The notes under the pieces are model-generated. The model did no database searches. It had not been told where the DNA came from and worked only from the letters and a program-made list of their open reading frames with translations. Shown one piece after another: positions 33,979-43,151 of a stretch of DNA of 48,493 nt. Source of the stretch: DASRYH01 sp035687245 (GTDB taxonomy: Bacteria; Actinomycetota; Coriobacteriia; Anaerosomatales; PHET01); contig DASRYH010000037.1 in assembly GCA_035687245.1 (NCBI GenBank), positions 1 to 48,493 on the forward strand. The letters are read 5' to 3'. Position 1 is the first letter of the stretch. Every line of letters starts with the position of its first letter. Position numbers and translations under genes: made by a program.

Positions 33979-35051
33979 CGAAGCACCTCGGCATAGACTT
34001 CGGCCGTCAGCTTCGCGGTGTGCGCCCATGTGAACTGCCGCGCACGGGCGAGTCCGGCTGCCGCAAGCTCCTTGCGGCGGTCCTCAGAGTCGAGCAGCTT
34101 GGCGAGCGCGGCCAGAAGCGCGCGGGCGTCCTGCGGCGGGACGAGAACCGCAGCGTCGCCTACGACCTCGGGGACGGACGCAGCATCTGCAGCCACCACC
34201 GGCGTCCCCATCGCCATCGCCTCGAGCGGCGGCAGGCCGAAGCCCTCGTAGAGCGACGGGAACGCGAAGATCGTCGCGCCCGCGTAGAGCGCGCGAAGTT
34301 GGTCGTCGTTGATGGGGCCGGTGAAGTGCGCGCGGCGGCGCGGCTCGCCGGACAACCGTGCGTCCAGGTAGCCCTTCGGCTCTTCGCCCGCTAGCACCAG
34401 ATGCAGTCCCGCGCGATTCGGCGCGAGCCGCTGGAAGGCGTCGAGCAGCGTCGGCAGGTCCTTGTGCGCCTTGGTGTTGCCCATTGAGAAGATGTAGGAC
34501 TTGCCGTGCACGGGGATGCCGGCAGGGATCTGCCCGACGGGCCCTACCGAAAAGTCGTCGGCAGCATCCGCGATCGCAACGATCTTGCCTTGCGAGCGCG
34601 GGAAGAAGTGCAGCACATCGCGCGCGGTCGCATCCGACGGCGTGATGATGCGCGTGGCCTTCGCTACAGCGCGGTCGTTCAGCCAGCGATACGCAACGCG
34701 CTTCGGCCATCCCATCACGCCAGGCACCGCAAGCGGGGTGAGGTCCTGCAGCGTGACGACGAGCGGCACCTCGCACTTCCACGGCGTCGGGAAGTGCAGG
34801 CAGTGAACGAGGTCGGGGCGTGCCCGCTCAACTGCTTCGGCAAGTGCCTGCATACCGCCGAAGGACAGCGGCGAGCCCGCTACCTCGACGTTCTTCACCC
34901 GTTCGTTGTCGTCGAGCACCCGCGCGTCGCCCGGGGCGCACGCGAGTGTCATCTCAATATCCGGAAGCTCGTGGAGCGCGCGCACGAGATCGCGAGTGTA
35001 GCGGCCTACTCCGGACCAGTAGGCCATGCGGCAATCGAGGAAGATGCGCAC
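33975..35051 (-). CDS. Glycosyltransferase, GT-B fold, family 4
   Basis: A protein of 358 residues, full length for GT4. The N terminus starts RIFLDCRMAYWSGVGRYTRD, the Gly-rich loop of the acceptor domain; DLVHCLHFPTPW; the donor domain has FSMGNTKAHKDLPTLLDAF and the EX7E at YEGFGLPPLEAMAMG. The start was taken as GTG at 35051 because AAGGGA lies six bases upstream; an in-frame GTG at 35078 is possible. Overlaps the short GT-like gene downstream by 4 bases. Divergent from a third GT4 gene. Likely adds a sugar to the surface glycan; specificity unknown. Confidence 0.9.
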   Translation of the reverse strand: MRIFLDCRMAYWSGVGRYTRDLVRALHELPDIEMTLACAPGDARVLDDNERVKNVEVAGSPLSFGGMQALAEAVERARPDLVHCLHFPTPWKCEVPLVVTLQDLTPLAVPGVMGWPKRVAYRWLNDRAVAKATRIITPSDATARDVLHFFPRSQGKIVAIADAADDFSVGPVGQIPAGIPVHGKSYIFSMGNTKAHKDLPTLLDAFQRLAPNRAGLHLVLAGEEPKGYLDARLSGEPRRRAHFTGPINDDQLRALYAGATIFAFPSLYEGFGLPPLEAMAMGTPVVAADAASVPEVVGDAAVLVPPQDARALLAALAKLLDSEDRRKELAAAGLARARQFTWAHTAKLTAEVYAEVLR

Positions 35052-35107
35052 GTAGGTTCCCTTGCAGAAGTTCGACACCGACCAGCGCCTAGACTACCAT
35101 CTCGCCG

Positions 35108-36415
35108 ATGCCTCGGACACGCGAAACAAGCAGCCCGAACGCCCCGTATGGGTTCAACGTATACGGGTATCTCTCAGCGAATCTCGGGCTAGGTGTGGCG
35201 GGTCGAAACACCGTGCACATGCTTCTGGACAACCATGTTCCGGTGAGGCTCTCCGACATCAGCCCCGGGCGCGGCATGAAGGGCAAGAATGCAGACCTTG
35301 CCGAAGCCATCCAGCAGACGGCTGGGCTTGACCCCTTCGTCATCAACCTCTTCCACCTGAACCCGGACCAGATGCTCTACCTGCTCAACCCGCTGTCATC
35401 GCTTGTGACAACGCAGGGCCGGATGAACATCAGCGTCCCCTTCTGGGAGCTGCCGAAGCTGCCGCCCTCGTGGATCAAGCCGCTTGAGGCCATGGACCTG
35501 ATCCTCGCCCCCACTCGCTACATCGAAGACGCCGTGCGCGAGGCGCTGCCGAACGCCAACGTCATCCACTTCCCGCAAGCCGTGCACGTGCCCGACGACA
35601 TCACCGCGGATCGCGCGCGATTCGGGCTGCCCAACGACGCAATCGTCTTCGTGTCCAGTTTCGACATGCGCAGCGACATCGAGCGCAAGAACCCGTGGGC
35701 TGCTATCGAGGCGTTCCACCGCGCGTTCCCCGACCGCGACGACGTTCGGCTCGTCGTGAAGGTGAACAACGTCGAGTACTCCTCGCGGTTTCCCGCATAC
35801 GTTCGGCGCCTTGCCGAAGAGGCGCGCGACCACCGCGTGATCGTGAACAGCGACGCCATGGGCTACCGCGATGTCCTCTCGCTCTACGCGAGTTCCGACG
35901 TGCTGTTGTCGCTTCACCGCGCCGAAGGGCTGGGCCTGTCGCTCCTCGAGGCGATGTCGTTCGGCAAAGTGGTCGTGGCCACAGCCTTCTCAGGCAACAT
36001 GGACTTCATGACGCCGGAGAACTCGTGCCCGGTGCCCTTCACGATGGTGCCGGTGCAGGCGAGCACGCAGCCGGCGTACAGCAAGCGGTTCGCCGGAGAG
36101 CAGGAGTGGGCGGAGCCGGACGTGGATGCGGCCGCCACAGCACTGCGCGCACTCGCCGACTCGCCCGAGCTCCGAGCAAGGCTCGGGTCGGCCGCGAGCG
36201 CGACGGCACAGACTGTGCGGGCAGGCTACGACAATGGTCTCGTGCTGACATCCGTGCGAACGCACTACGCGACATGGGCCGCTGACCCAGGCGAGCGCGA
36301 ACGCTCTCGAGAGAGGGTCCTCGGGCTCGAGCGCAGCTTCTTCGGAGCATATGCGGCTAGAATCGTACGTGCGGGTTCCCGCAGGCTCAGGGATGCTCTT
36401 CGAGGCGGAAGCTAG
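35108..36415 (+). CDS. Glycosyltransferase, GT-B fold, family 4
   Basis: A protein of 435 residues, GT4-like: YGFNVYGYLSANLGLGVAGR at the N terminus, FVSSFDMRSDIERKNPWAAI in the donor domain, and the EX7E site at AEGLGLSLLEAMSFG. The C-terminal ~80 residues are Ala/Arg-rich helices. It is the first of a plus-strand pair, seven bases before the flippase gene, so the two are probably one operon. Divergent from the GT gene on the other strand with only 56 bases between them. Acceptor and donor unknown. Confidence 0.88.
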   Translation: MPRTRETSSPNAPYGFNVYGYLSANLGLGVAGRNTVHMLLDNHVPVRLSDISPGRGMKGKNADLAEAIQQTAGLDPFVINLFHLNPDQMLYLLNPLSSLVTTQGRMNISVPFWELPKLPPSWIKPLEAMDLILAPTRYIEDAVREALPNANVIHFPQAVHVPDDITADRARFGLPNDAIVFVSSFDMRSDIERKNPWAAIEAFHRAFPDRDDVRLVVKVNNVEYSSRFPAYVRRLAEEARDHRVIVNSDAMGYRDVLSLYASSDVLLSLHRAEGLGLSLLEAMSFGKVVVATAFSGNMDFMTPENSCPVPFTMVPVQASTQPAYSKRFAGEQEWAEPDVDAAATALRALADSPELRARLGSAASATAQTVRAGYDNGLVLTSVRTHYATWAADPGERERSRERVLGLERSFFGAYAARIVRAGSRRLRDALRGGS

Positions 36416-36421
36416 GGTCGC

Positions 36422-37954
36422 GTGGCCGAAGAACGAAGCATCAAGCGCACGATTCTCACCAACACCGCCGCCGGCGGTCTTGCCCAATTCGTCTCGATGG
36501 CCGCCAGCCTGGTGTTCATGCCGCTGTTGGTGCGCCAGTTCACTGTGCAAGGCTTCGGTCTGTACATGCTTGCGACTACGGTCACCGGCTACACGTGGGT
36601 ATTGGACTTCGGCGTCGGTGCCACCATCCAGAAGCGAGTCGCCGAGCTTTCGGCGAAGCACGACACTGACGGCATCGGCGAGGTCGTCTCCGCCGCTTGG
36701 ATGATCTACCTGGCCGTGGGCGTGTTGTCGGCCGCGGTTCTTTTCGGCATCGCACGGCTATCCGGAACCGTCTTCAAGGTGTCGGCCGCTGAGGCGCAGC
36801 TCCTCCAGAGACTGCTGTACGTGGCGGCGCTGCAGTCGCTGCTTGCTTGGCCGCTCTCGATCGGCCAGCACGTCTTGGCGGGTCTACAGAAGCACGTGCT
36901 TGTCGCTTACACATCGCTGCTGGTGACGTTCGGTACCATTGCGGCGATCGTGGCGACGCTCGTCACCGACAACGGCCCACTTTTCCTGTTCGTCGCAACC
37001 ACCGCGGTCATCCTCGTGGGTGCTGCGGTCAACACCGTTCGGGGCATCGGCATGCTGAAGGGGACGCGCCTGCGGCCCGGACGTGGCAGCATCGCAACGA
37101 TGCGCACGATTGCGGCGTTCTCCTGGCCTATCTTCCTGCTACAGCTCTTCGGCATGGTTCTCTACCAGCAGACCGACCGTTTAGTGCTCATGGTCTTCCT
37201 CGGAGCGATAGCGGTGGGCCTGTACGAGGCCGTCGGCAAGTTCCAGGGCCTGATCACGCAGCTCGTTGGCATCAGCACGTGGGCAGTGATGCCGATGGCT
37301 TCGGACCTCGATGCGCGCCAGCATGACAGCGGCATCCGCACCCTCTTCTTGCGCGGTACCAAGCTCGCCCTCGTGCTCATCGCGCCAGTGGTGCTCGCCC
37401 TGATGATCTTCGCGCGGCCGCTCCTGCTGCGTTGGATGGGATCGGACTACATCGCAGTCGCCCTCGCCGCGCAGGTGATGGTCGCGCATCAACTGCTTTC
37501 GGCTGGCGTAGGAGTTGGCGACAGCATGATCACGGGCCGTGGCCGGGCGAAGGCTCGCCTTCCCTACATCGCGGCCGTTGCGGCGGGCAATCTCGCTCTC
37601 AGTGTGGCCCTCGCCAAGCCGCTGGGCGTGCTGGGTGTCGTGTTGGGAACCGCGATCCCCTACCTGATCGAGTTCCCATTCCACATTCGTTTCCTGCTCA
37701 AGGAGCTGGACGTCCCGTTCAGGCGCTGGCTGAAGGAAGTCGTGCTGCCTGTCTATCCGCTGCTGCTTGTGCCGTTGTGCGTCGGCGTCGGAATCACGTT
37801 TACGCCGCTCATGCACAGCTTGCTGGGCGTCGCCGTTGCCATGGGTGCGACGGTCGCTTCCTACTGGCTGGTCATCTTCGCCTTCGCCCTCTCGGATAAT
37901 GAACGCGCAGAGGTGCGTCTCGTCTTGAGCAAGATCCAGCGCCGCGCCGCCTAG
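36422..37954 (+). CDS. Wzx-like polysaccharide flippase
   Basis: A protein of 510 residues with 12-14 predicted membrane helices and no soluble domain, of the MATE/Wzx polysaccharide transporter type. It begins RSIKRTILTNTAAGGLAQFV, the usual first-helix pattern, and ends in a short basic tail. It would flip undecaprenyl-linked oligosaccharide across the membrane for the Wzy-like polymerase at 18726-20861. Starts with GTG. Its stop codon shares the CTAG palindrome with the stop of the opposing gene. Confidence 0.88.
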   Translation: MAEERSIKRTILTNTAAGGLAQFVSMAASLVFMPLLVRQFTVQGFGLYMLATTVTGYTWVLDFGVGATIQKRVAELSAKHDTDGIGEVVSAAWMIYLAVGVLSAAVLFGIARLSGTVFKVSAAEAQLLQRLLYVAALQSLLAWPLSIGQHVLAGLQKHVLVAYTSLLVTFGTIAAIVATLVTDNGPLFLFVATTAVILVGAAVNTVRGIGMLKGTRLRPGRGSIATMRTIAAFSWPIFLLQLFGMVLYQQTDRLVLMVFLGAIAVGLYEAVGKFQGLITQLVGISTWAVMPMASDLDARQHDSGIRTLFLRGTKLALVLIAPVVLALMIFARPLLLRWMGSDYIAVALAAQVMVAHQLLSAGVGVGDSMITGRGRAKARLPYIAAVAAGNLALSVALAKPLGVLGVVLGTAIPYLIEFPFHIRFLLKELDVPFRRWLKEVVLPVYPLLLVPLCVGVGITFTPLMHSLLGVAVAMGATVASYWLVIFAFALSDNERAEVRLVLSKIQRRAA

Positions 37955-38943
37955 TCTGTCGACCCGGTCTTCAGCACCTTCCACGCCCGAGCGAGGCGTC
38001 CGCCGACGCGGTGCACGAGCGTGCGACGCGGGTCGGGTGGAAGCAGCTCGAGAAAACCGTAGGACTCCAGCTCCTTCATGCTGAACCGGCCGCGGAACCA
38101 CCATCCCGTCTGTTCGACGATCTCCGGCGGCAGGTCGGTCAGGGCTGCTCGCCAGAACGCGGGCAGATCGATATCCAGAGACTTGGCCTCTTCGAGGACT
38201 TCTACACGTGACGCCTGAAACGTCGCGTCGCGCTCTCGCGGGTCGTAGCCGAGCTTCTCCCAGTACCTCGACCCCTGCCGATACATCATGTCGATCCCCG
38301 GCTCGAAGACGACATCTGCTTCGCGGGACAGGGCGAGTTCAAAGTCGCAGTCCGCCCAATAGGGGATTGGTTCGCGCGTGAGCACCTCAGCGGCCTTGGC
38401 CCCGACGTCACTCCGCGCTATGAGCGTGCTCCACTTGAACGGGCAGAACATCCAGCCAATCGCCAGCATCGCGCGGCGATCCAGCACGTATTGAGACATG
38501 CGCGGAGGCGAACCCGCAGCCAACCATAGAAGCGGGGCGCACCACGTCGACATCCGTTGGGAGAGCTCCGATTCGCCAGTCGCGGCCGCAGAGAAGAACG
38601 AACCCGCAGACTGGTGGGCGTCCAGCGCCTCAACACCGGTGGCGATATGCCCCGGCGCCCAAACGTCGTCATCACAGCAGAACGCCACGAACTCGCTACG
38701 CGCCTCGCGCAGAAGTGTCTGCGCGTGAAGTGACCACGTCAGCTGTGGTTCACGCAGAACGAACCTGATGGGAAGCTCCGGGAACTTGTCGCAAGCGTCA
38801 CGCGAACTCGCGTCGCCAAGGTTCTCCGAGACAATGACCTCATCGATCAAGTCGCGCGAGACCTGCCGCGATACCGCTCGAAGCGTTACCTCCAAGACGT
38901 CAGGTCGTGCTGTGGTCGGTATGACTACGCTGACTCGTCCCAT
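37951..38943 (-). CDS. Glycosyltransferase, GT-A fold, family 2-like
   Basis: A protein of 330 residues. It begins MGRVSVVIPTTARPDVLEVT, the GT2 N terminus, and has FCCDDDVWAPGH with the DXD-like metal site. The C-terminal half has several Trp/Arg-rich stretches and no membrane helix. The ATG at 38943 was preferred to an upstream reading (39096) because the extra residues overlap the divergent acyltransferase promoter region. Converges on the flippase with a 4-base overlap. Substrate unknown. Confidence 0.85.
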   Translation of the reverse strand: MGRVSVVIPTTARPDVLEVTLRAVSRQVSRDLIDEVIVSENLGDASSRDACDKFPELPIRFVLREPQLTWSLHAQTLLREARSEFVAFCCDDDVWAPGHIATGVEALDAHQSAGSFFSAAATGESELSQRMSTWCAPLLWLAAGSPPRMSQYVLDRRAMLAIGWMFCPFKWSTLIARSDVGAKAAEVLTREPIPYWADCDFELALSREADVVFEPGIDMMYRQGSRYWEKLGYDPRERDATFQASRVEVLEEAKSLDIDLPAFWRAALTDLPPEIVEQTGWWFRGRFSMKELESYGFLELLPPDPRRTLVHRVGGRLARAWKVLKTGSTD

Positions 38944-39115
38944 ATAGTGAGCTTGCCTTTCTGGAGACAGGCGGCACGGAGCAGTCTGCGGTGTCGTTAC
39001 GCCGTTGTCCTCGACCGAAGTCCCGATGATGTGAATCGAGACACCGATGCTGCCCGATCCAATATACCGACGCCTGCCCCCCACAGTGAACCACATTGCC
39101 CAGGAGATAAGCCGA

Positions 39116-40174
39116 GTGAGTCAACATCCACGCTCCACACGGGACGCATCTATCGACGCTCTCAAGGGTCTGGCAATCGCCTTGGTCGTGCTCGGCCACG
39201 CCCTCGTCATCTCGGCAACGAGCAGCCATCCTTTCCCCGGCGCAGTGTCTCTGAACCCCGGCGAATGGGTCCCTGTCTCCACAGCGTCGAGCCTCCTGCT
39301 GAGCTTCGTGTACTCCTTCCACATGCCGCTGTTCGCGTTCGTGAGCGGCAGGCTGCTCGACTCGTCACTGAGCAGGCCAATGGGAGAGGTGATCAGGCGT
39401 AGGGCCATGTCACTGCTCTTGCCCTACATGGCGTGGGTACCCGTGCTCTTCGCCGTAGACCGATTCATCCTCAGGCGTGCCTCCGGCTCCTTGTGGACCG
39501 CGCTGGTCTCCGCAGCGCTCGGGCGGAGCGGGCTTTGGTTTCTCTTCGCGCTGTTCGTGTGCTCGGTCGTTGCGGTGGCTATTGCGAAGGTTTCGCGACG
39601 CTGGCTGCTGCCGCTATCGGCTGTGGTGGCAATCGGGCTGTCGGCTCACTCGATCGTCCCGCTTCCGAACCTGTTCCATCTCTCGAACGTCGTGTGGATC
39701 TACCCGTTCGTGGTGATGGGCCTGTACGCTCGCGACTCCGAAGAGTGGCTCAAGCAGCACCGTGCGCTAGCTCTGACCATCTCTCTCGTCGCATTCGGCG
39801 CCTTGCTCTATCTGCGACATCCGGTACATGTGCCCGCGATGCAGCCGCTTCGAGATGTGAGCCCTGCACTGCTGGCGAAGGCGCTCGCCCTTGCAGTGCG
39901 ATACGCGTGTGCCGCTGCCGGGGTGGCAGCGCTGTATGCCGGCTACACCCGCAGAACCGGCCGCTGGATAGACGCGCAGGCGTTCATCGGCAAGCGGAGC
40001 CTCGGCATCTACGCTACCCACTCCGCGTTCGTCTGGGCGCTTGTCGAAGTGGGATTGAAGCAACCCCTGCTGATTACCGGGCTCGCACTCGCAGGGTCGC
40101 TTGTCGTGACAGTCGGGTTGGAGCGTTTTCGCCTCACCCGCGCCGTACTCCTAGGGGCCGGATCGATCCGGTAG
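39116..40174 (+). CDS. Acyltransferase family 3 (membrane O-acyltransferase)
   Basis: A protein of 352 residues with about ten hydrophobic helices and the acyltransferase-3 start DALKGLAIALVVLGHALVI, where the His is the expected catalytic residue. Family members acetylate sugars of surface polysaccharides or peptidoglycan, using acetyl-CoA from the cytoplasm. The GTG at 39116 has CAGGAG nine bases upstream, so it was preferred to the reading from 39047. Ends five bases before the opposing dehydratase-like gene. Confidence 0.88.
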   Translation: MSQHPRSTRDASIDALKGLAIALVVLGHALVISATSSHPFPGAVSLNPGEWVPVSTASSLLLSFVYSFHMPLFAFVSGRLLDSSLSRPMGEVIRRRAMSLLLPYMAWVPVLFAVDRFILRRASGSLWTALVSAALGRSGLWFLFALFVCSVVAVAIAKVSRRWLLPLSAVVAIGLSAHSIVPLPNLFHLSNVVWIYPFVVMGLYARDSEEWLKQHRALALTISLVAFGALLYLRHPVHVPAMQPLRDVSPALLAKALALAVRYACAAAGVAALYAGYTRRTGRWIDAQAFIGKRSLGIYATHSAFVWALVEVGLKQPLLITGLALAGSLVVTVGLERFRLTRAVLLGAGSIR

Positions 40175-40179
40175 CTGGA

Positions 40180-41154
40180 CTACTCGCCGGCCAGCCGCAC
40201 GGGACTTCCATCCACCATCTCGCCGACGATCGCTGCGAATGGCTTAGACGCTTCCCAACCCAGCGCCTCGCGGGCCTTAGTCGCGTCACCCACCGGCGCC
40301 TGCGAATCCACCGGACGGAAGAACTCGGGGTCCACGATCACGTAGTCCTCCCAGTTCAGCCCCACGTGCGAGAACGCCGCATCGCAGAACTCGCGCACGG
40401 TGTGGGCCACGCCGGTGGCAAGCACGAAGTCCTCGGGCTTGTCTGCCTGAAGCATCAGCCACATCGCCTCGACGTAGTCGCCGGCGTAGCCCCAGTCGCG
40501 TGCCGAATCGAGGTTGCCTAGGCGAAGCTCGCTGGCCAGCCCCAGCTTGATGCGCGCGGCACCTTCGGCGATCTTCGCGGTCACGAACGATGAGGGTCGC
40601 CTGGGCGACTCGTGGTTGTAGAGGATGGCGTTGCAGGCGAACATCCCTCGCCCCTCGCGGGCGTTCTCCACAAGGAAGTGCGCTGCCGCCTTGGAGGAGC
40701 CATACGGGGTGACCGGTCGGATGGGAGTCGTCTCGGTCTGCGGTGATTCGGCGGGGTGTCCGAAGATCTCTGCCGAAGACGCCTGACACAGCCGCGCGTC
40801 GGGAGCGTATTCGCGAAGCGATTCGATCAGCCGGGCAACGCCGGTCGCGTTGATGTCGAAGACAGCTACCGGGTGCTCCCACGACATGCTCACCACTGAG
40901 ATTCCGGCGAAGTTGTAGACCTCGTCCGGCACCACTTCAGCGATGAGACGATCAAGTGAGTCCTTGTCGGAGAGGTCGGCCTCGCACGGGTGGAGGTCCT
41001 CGCCCTGCGTCGCTGCCCACGAGAGATAGTCGCCCGGCTCGGGGCCAATGACACCCCAGACCTCGTAGCCCTTAGAAAGCAGCAACTCGGTGAGGTAGGT
41101 GCCGTCCTGTCCGGCAGCGCCGGTGATGAGCGCCCTGGTTGGTCTGTCGGTCAA
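40180..41154 (-). CDS. GDP-mannose 4,6-dehydratase-like SDR enzyme (diverged paralogue)
   Basis: A protein of 324 residues in the extended SDR group. Seen: GAAGQDG nucleotide loop, SSAEIFG (active-site region; Ser in place of the usual Thr), the YGSSK Tyr/Lys pair, and NHESPRRPSSFVTAKI, GNLDSARDWGYAGDYVEAMW and ATGVAHTVREF, all Gmd hallmarks. Unlike the paralogue at 42068-43051, it lacks the RR-T-S loop that binds the NADP 2'-phosphate (here GPEPGDYLSW). It may use NAD or perform the next step, such as a 4-keto-6-deoxymannose reductase or another dehydratase. Start ATG; divergent from the Dpm1-like gene. Confidence 0.82.
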   Translation of the reverse strand: MTDRPTRALITGAAGQDGTYLTELLLSKGYEVWGVIGPEPGDYLSWAATQGEDLHPCEADLSDKDSLDRLIAEVVPDEVYNFAGISVVSMSWEHPVAVFDINATGVARLIESLREYAPDARLCQASSAEIFGHPAESPQTETTPIRPVTPYGSSKAAAHFLVENAREGRGMFACNAILYNHESPRRPSSFVTAKIAEGAARIKLGLASELRLGNLDSARDWGYAGDYVEAMWLMLQADKPEDFVLATGVAHTVREFCDAAFSHVGLNWEDYVIVDPEFFRPVDSQAPVGDATKAREALGWEASKPFAAIVGEMVDGSPVRLAGE

Positions 41155-41296
41155 AGCAGGCCCTTCGTGTGTGCGTCTCCGCGTCGTTCTTCGAGCTCAC
41201 ATCTTCTCATGACCTGGGCTTGCGCCGTGAGTGTTCGTGCGCATTGGCCCTCTGCACTCGCATGCAGACCCGTTGGAAGTCATACTGCTTTCCAGC

Positions 41297-42055
41297 ATGA
41301 AAACCCTGATGGTCGTCCCTACATACAACGAGGCCGAGAACCTGCCGATTCTGGCCAGGCTGGTGCTCGCACTTGGCGAAGACATCTCGATGCTCTGTGT
41401 CGACGATGCCTCGCCAGACGGCACCGGCGACCTCGCGCAGGGAATCGCCGACACGAACCCTCGCTTCCACGTCGTGCATCGCACCGGCAAGCGCGGCTAT
41501 TCGGCGGCCAGCAAGGAAGGCCTGCTGTGGGGGCTCGAGCGCGACTACGACATCGTCGGCACGATGGACGCCGACCTCTCCCACGACCCAGCCACTCTCC
41601 CGAAGCTCATCGCAGCCGTTGCCGAAGGCGCTGACTTGGCGATCGGATCGCGCTATGTGGAAGGCGGCGCGCTTCACGTCGACTGGAACGCGTTTCGCCG
41701 TGCGGTGAGCGAGATGGGCAGCCGCTACGCGCGGGCGATGGTGGGCACGGAGACCAACGACTGCACGAGTGGCTTTCGCTGCTACCGCGCTTCGACTCTG
41801 CGCCAAGTGGCGTTTCAGGGCATCCACTCGGAAGGCTACAGCTTCTTGATCGAGATGCTGGCAGCGCTCATCGACCACGGCGCGACCGTCGTCGAAGTGC
41901 CCATCGTCTACGAGGATCGTCAAGCCGGCCGCTCGAAGATCTCGCGGAGGATCATCTTCGAGGCGCTGCTTCAAACAACGCGCGTGGGAGTCTCACGAGT
42001 GCTGGGCGAGCGTCACCGCAACCGCGAAGAGTACCTGAAGGCCACGCGCGACTAG
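41297..42055 (+). CDS. Dolichol/polyprenyl-phosphate mannosyltransferase-like (Dpm1-like) GT2
   Basis: A protein of 252 residues starting MKTLMVVPTYNEAENLPI, with CVDDASPDGTG and the DXD-type MDADLSHDP, GSRYVEGG and DCTSGFRCYRAS, as in Dpm1/polyprenol monophosphomannose synthases. It makes polyprenyl-phosphate-mannose from GDP-mannose at the inner face of the membrane. The C terminus lacks the membrane domain of some bacterial members, so it is the soluble Dpm1 type. The ATG has no good ribosome site. Encoded between two Gmd-like genes; GDP-mannose would come from manC. Confidence 0.88.
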   Translation: MKTLMVVPTYNEAENLPILARLVLALGEDISMLCVDDASPDGTGDLAQGIADTNPRFHVVHRTGKRGYSAASKEGLLWGLERDYDIVGTMDADLSHDPATLPKLIAAVAEGADLAIGSRYVEGGALHVDWNAFRRAVSEMGSRYARAMVGTETNDCTSGFRCYRASTLRQVAFQGIHSEGYSFLIEMLAALIDHGATVVEVPIVYEDRQAGRSKISRRIIFEALLQTTRVGVSRVLGERHRNREEYLKATRD

Positions 42056-42067
42056 CTCTTCGCGCGC

Positions 42068-43051
42068 CTACAGCTGCTCGAACGCGACCTGCTTGGCCAC
42101 CAGCTCCATGTCGGCGTCGACCATCATGTCCACGAGGCCGGCGAACGTCGTCTTGGGCTCCCAGCCGAGCTCGCGCTTGGCCTTGCCGGGGTCTCCCAGC
42201 AGCAGCTCCACTTCGGCAGGACGCACGAAGCGCTCGTCGATGACGACGTACTTCTCCCAGTCGAGCCCGACGCGGTCGAAGGCCTCGGTCACGAACTCGC
42301 CAACCGTGTGGGTCTCGCCGGTAGCCAACACGTAGTCGTCGGGCGTCTCAGCCTGCAGCATCCGCCACATGCCCTCGACGTAGTCGCCGGCAAAGCCCCA
42401 ATCGCGCTTGGCGTCGAGGTTGCCCAGACGCAGCTCGCTCTGGACGCCCTGCTTGATGCGTGCGACGGCGTACGTGATCTTGCGCGTGACAAACTCGAGT
42501 CCGCGGCGCGGCGACTCGTGATTGAACAGGATGCCGTTGGAGGCGTGCATGCCGAACGACTCGCGGTAGTTCAGCGTGATGTAGAAGCCGTAGACCTTGC
42601 CCACTCCGTAGGGCGAGCGCGGGTGAAACGGTGTCGTCTCGCTCTGTGGGACCTCGTGCACCTTGCCATACATCTCGGAGGTGGCGGCCTGGTAGAAGCG
42701 CGCCTCAGGCTTCACTCGCCGAATCGCTTCGAGCAGGCGCGTCACGCCAAGACCGTCGACGTCACCGGTGTAGATGGGCTGGCGCCATGAGTCTCCCACG
42801 AAAGACTGAGCGGCGAGGTTGTAGACCTCGTCGGCACGGGACTCCTCCATCGCGTCGAGCAGCGAGGGCGTGTCGGACATGTCGCCCACCAGAAGCTTTA
42901 TGCGGTCGCCGAGGTGCGCGATGCGGTGGTCGGAGGGAGTCGAGGTGCGGCGCACGAGCCCGAAGACCTCGTAGCCCTTCTCGAGCAGCAGTTCGGCGAG
43001 GTAGCTGCCGTCCTGACCCGTGATGCCGGTGATGAGCGCGCGCTTGGACAC
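42068..43051 (-). CDS. gmd: GDP-mannose 4,6-dehydratase
   Basis: Converts GDP-mannose to GDP-4-keto-6-deoxymannose, the branch point to GDP-fucose, GDP-rhamnose and others. The 327 residues contain GITGQDGSYL, the RRTSTPSDH loop (NADP), AATSEMYGK with the active-site Thr-Ser-Glu, the YGVGK Tyr/Lys pair, NHESPRRGLEFVTRKI and GNLDAKRDWGFAGDYVEGMW. All expected Gmd residues are present. Start GTG at 43051 with GGAGG five bases upstream. Divergent from an acyltransferase gene. Confidence 0.95.
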   Translation of the reverse strand: MSKRALITGITGQDGSYLAELLLEKGYEVFGLVRRTSTPSDHRIAHLGDRIKLLVGDMSDTPSLLDAMEESRADEVYNLAAQSFVGDSWRQPIYTGDVDGLGVTRLLEAIRRVKPEARFYQAATSEMYGKVHEVPQSETTPFHPRSPYGVGKVYGFYITLNYRESFGMHASNGILFNHESPRRGLEFVTRKITYAVARIKQGVQSELRLGNLDAKRDWGFAGDYVEGMWRMLQAETPDDYVLATGETHTVGEFVTEAFDRVGLDWEKYVVIDERFVRPAEVELLLGDPGKAKRELGWEPKTTFAGLVDMMVDADMELVAKQVAFEQL

Positions 43052-43138
43052 GGTGACCTCCGATAGTGTCTTGCCCCTCGTGGTGCGTCTGCCTGCGTAT
43101 TGTCTCATGAGAATCACCGCACGGGCCGCGCCGCCCAC

Positions 43139-43144
43139 TAGAAT
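43139..43144 (+). promoter_or_regulatory. Possible -10 box of a leaderless transcript
   Basis: TAGAAT followed seven bases later by the ATG at 43152. That spacing would place the transcription start at the start codon. No ribosome site precedes the ATG, which fits leaderless translation. Confidence 0.35.
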
Positions 43145-43151
43145 GTGGCCT

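Noticed and set aside
39061..39068. TATATT/TATACC patch as a shared divergent promoter for the glycosyltransferase and acyltransferase
   Set aside because: AT-rich and near-symmetric, but without -35 elements or extended -10 TGN on either strand; too weak to list as a feature.
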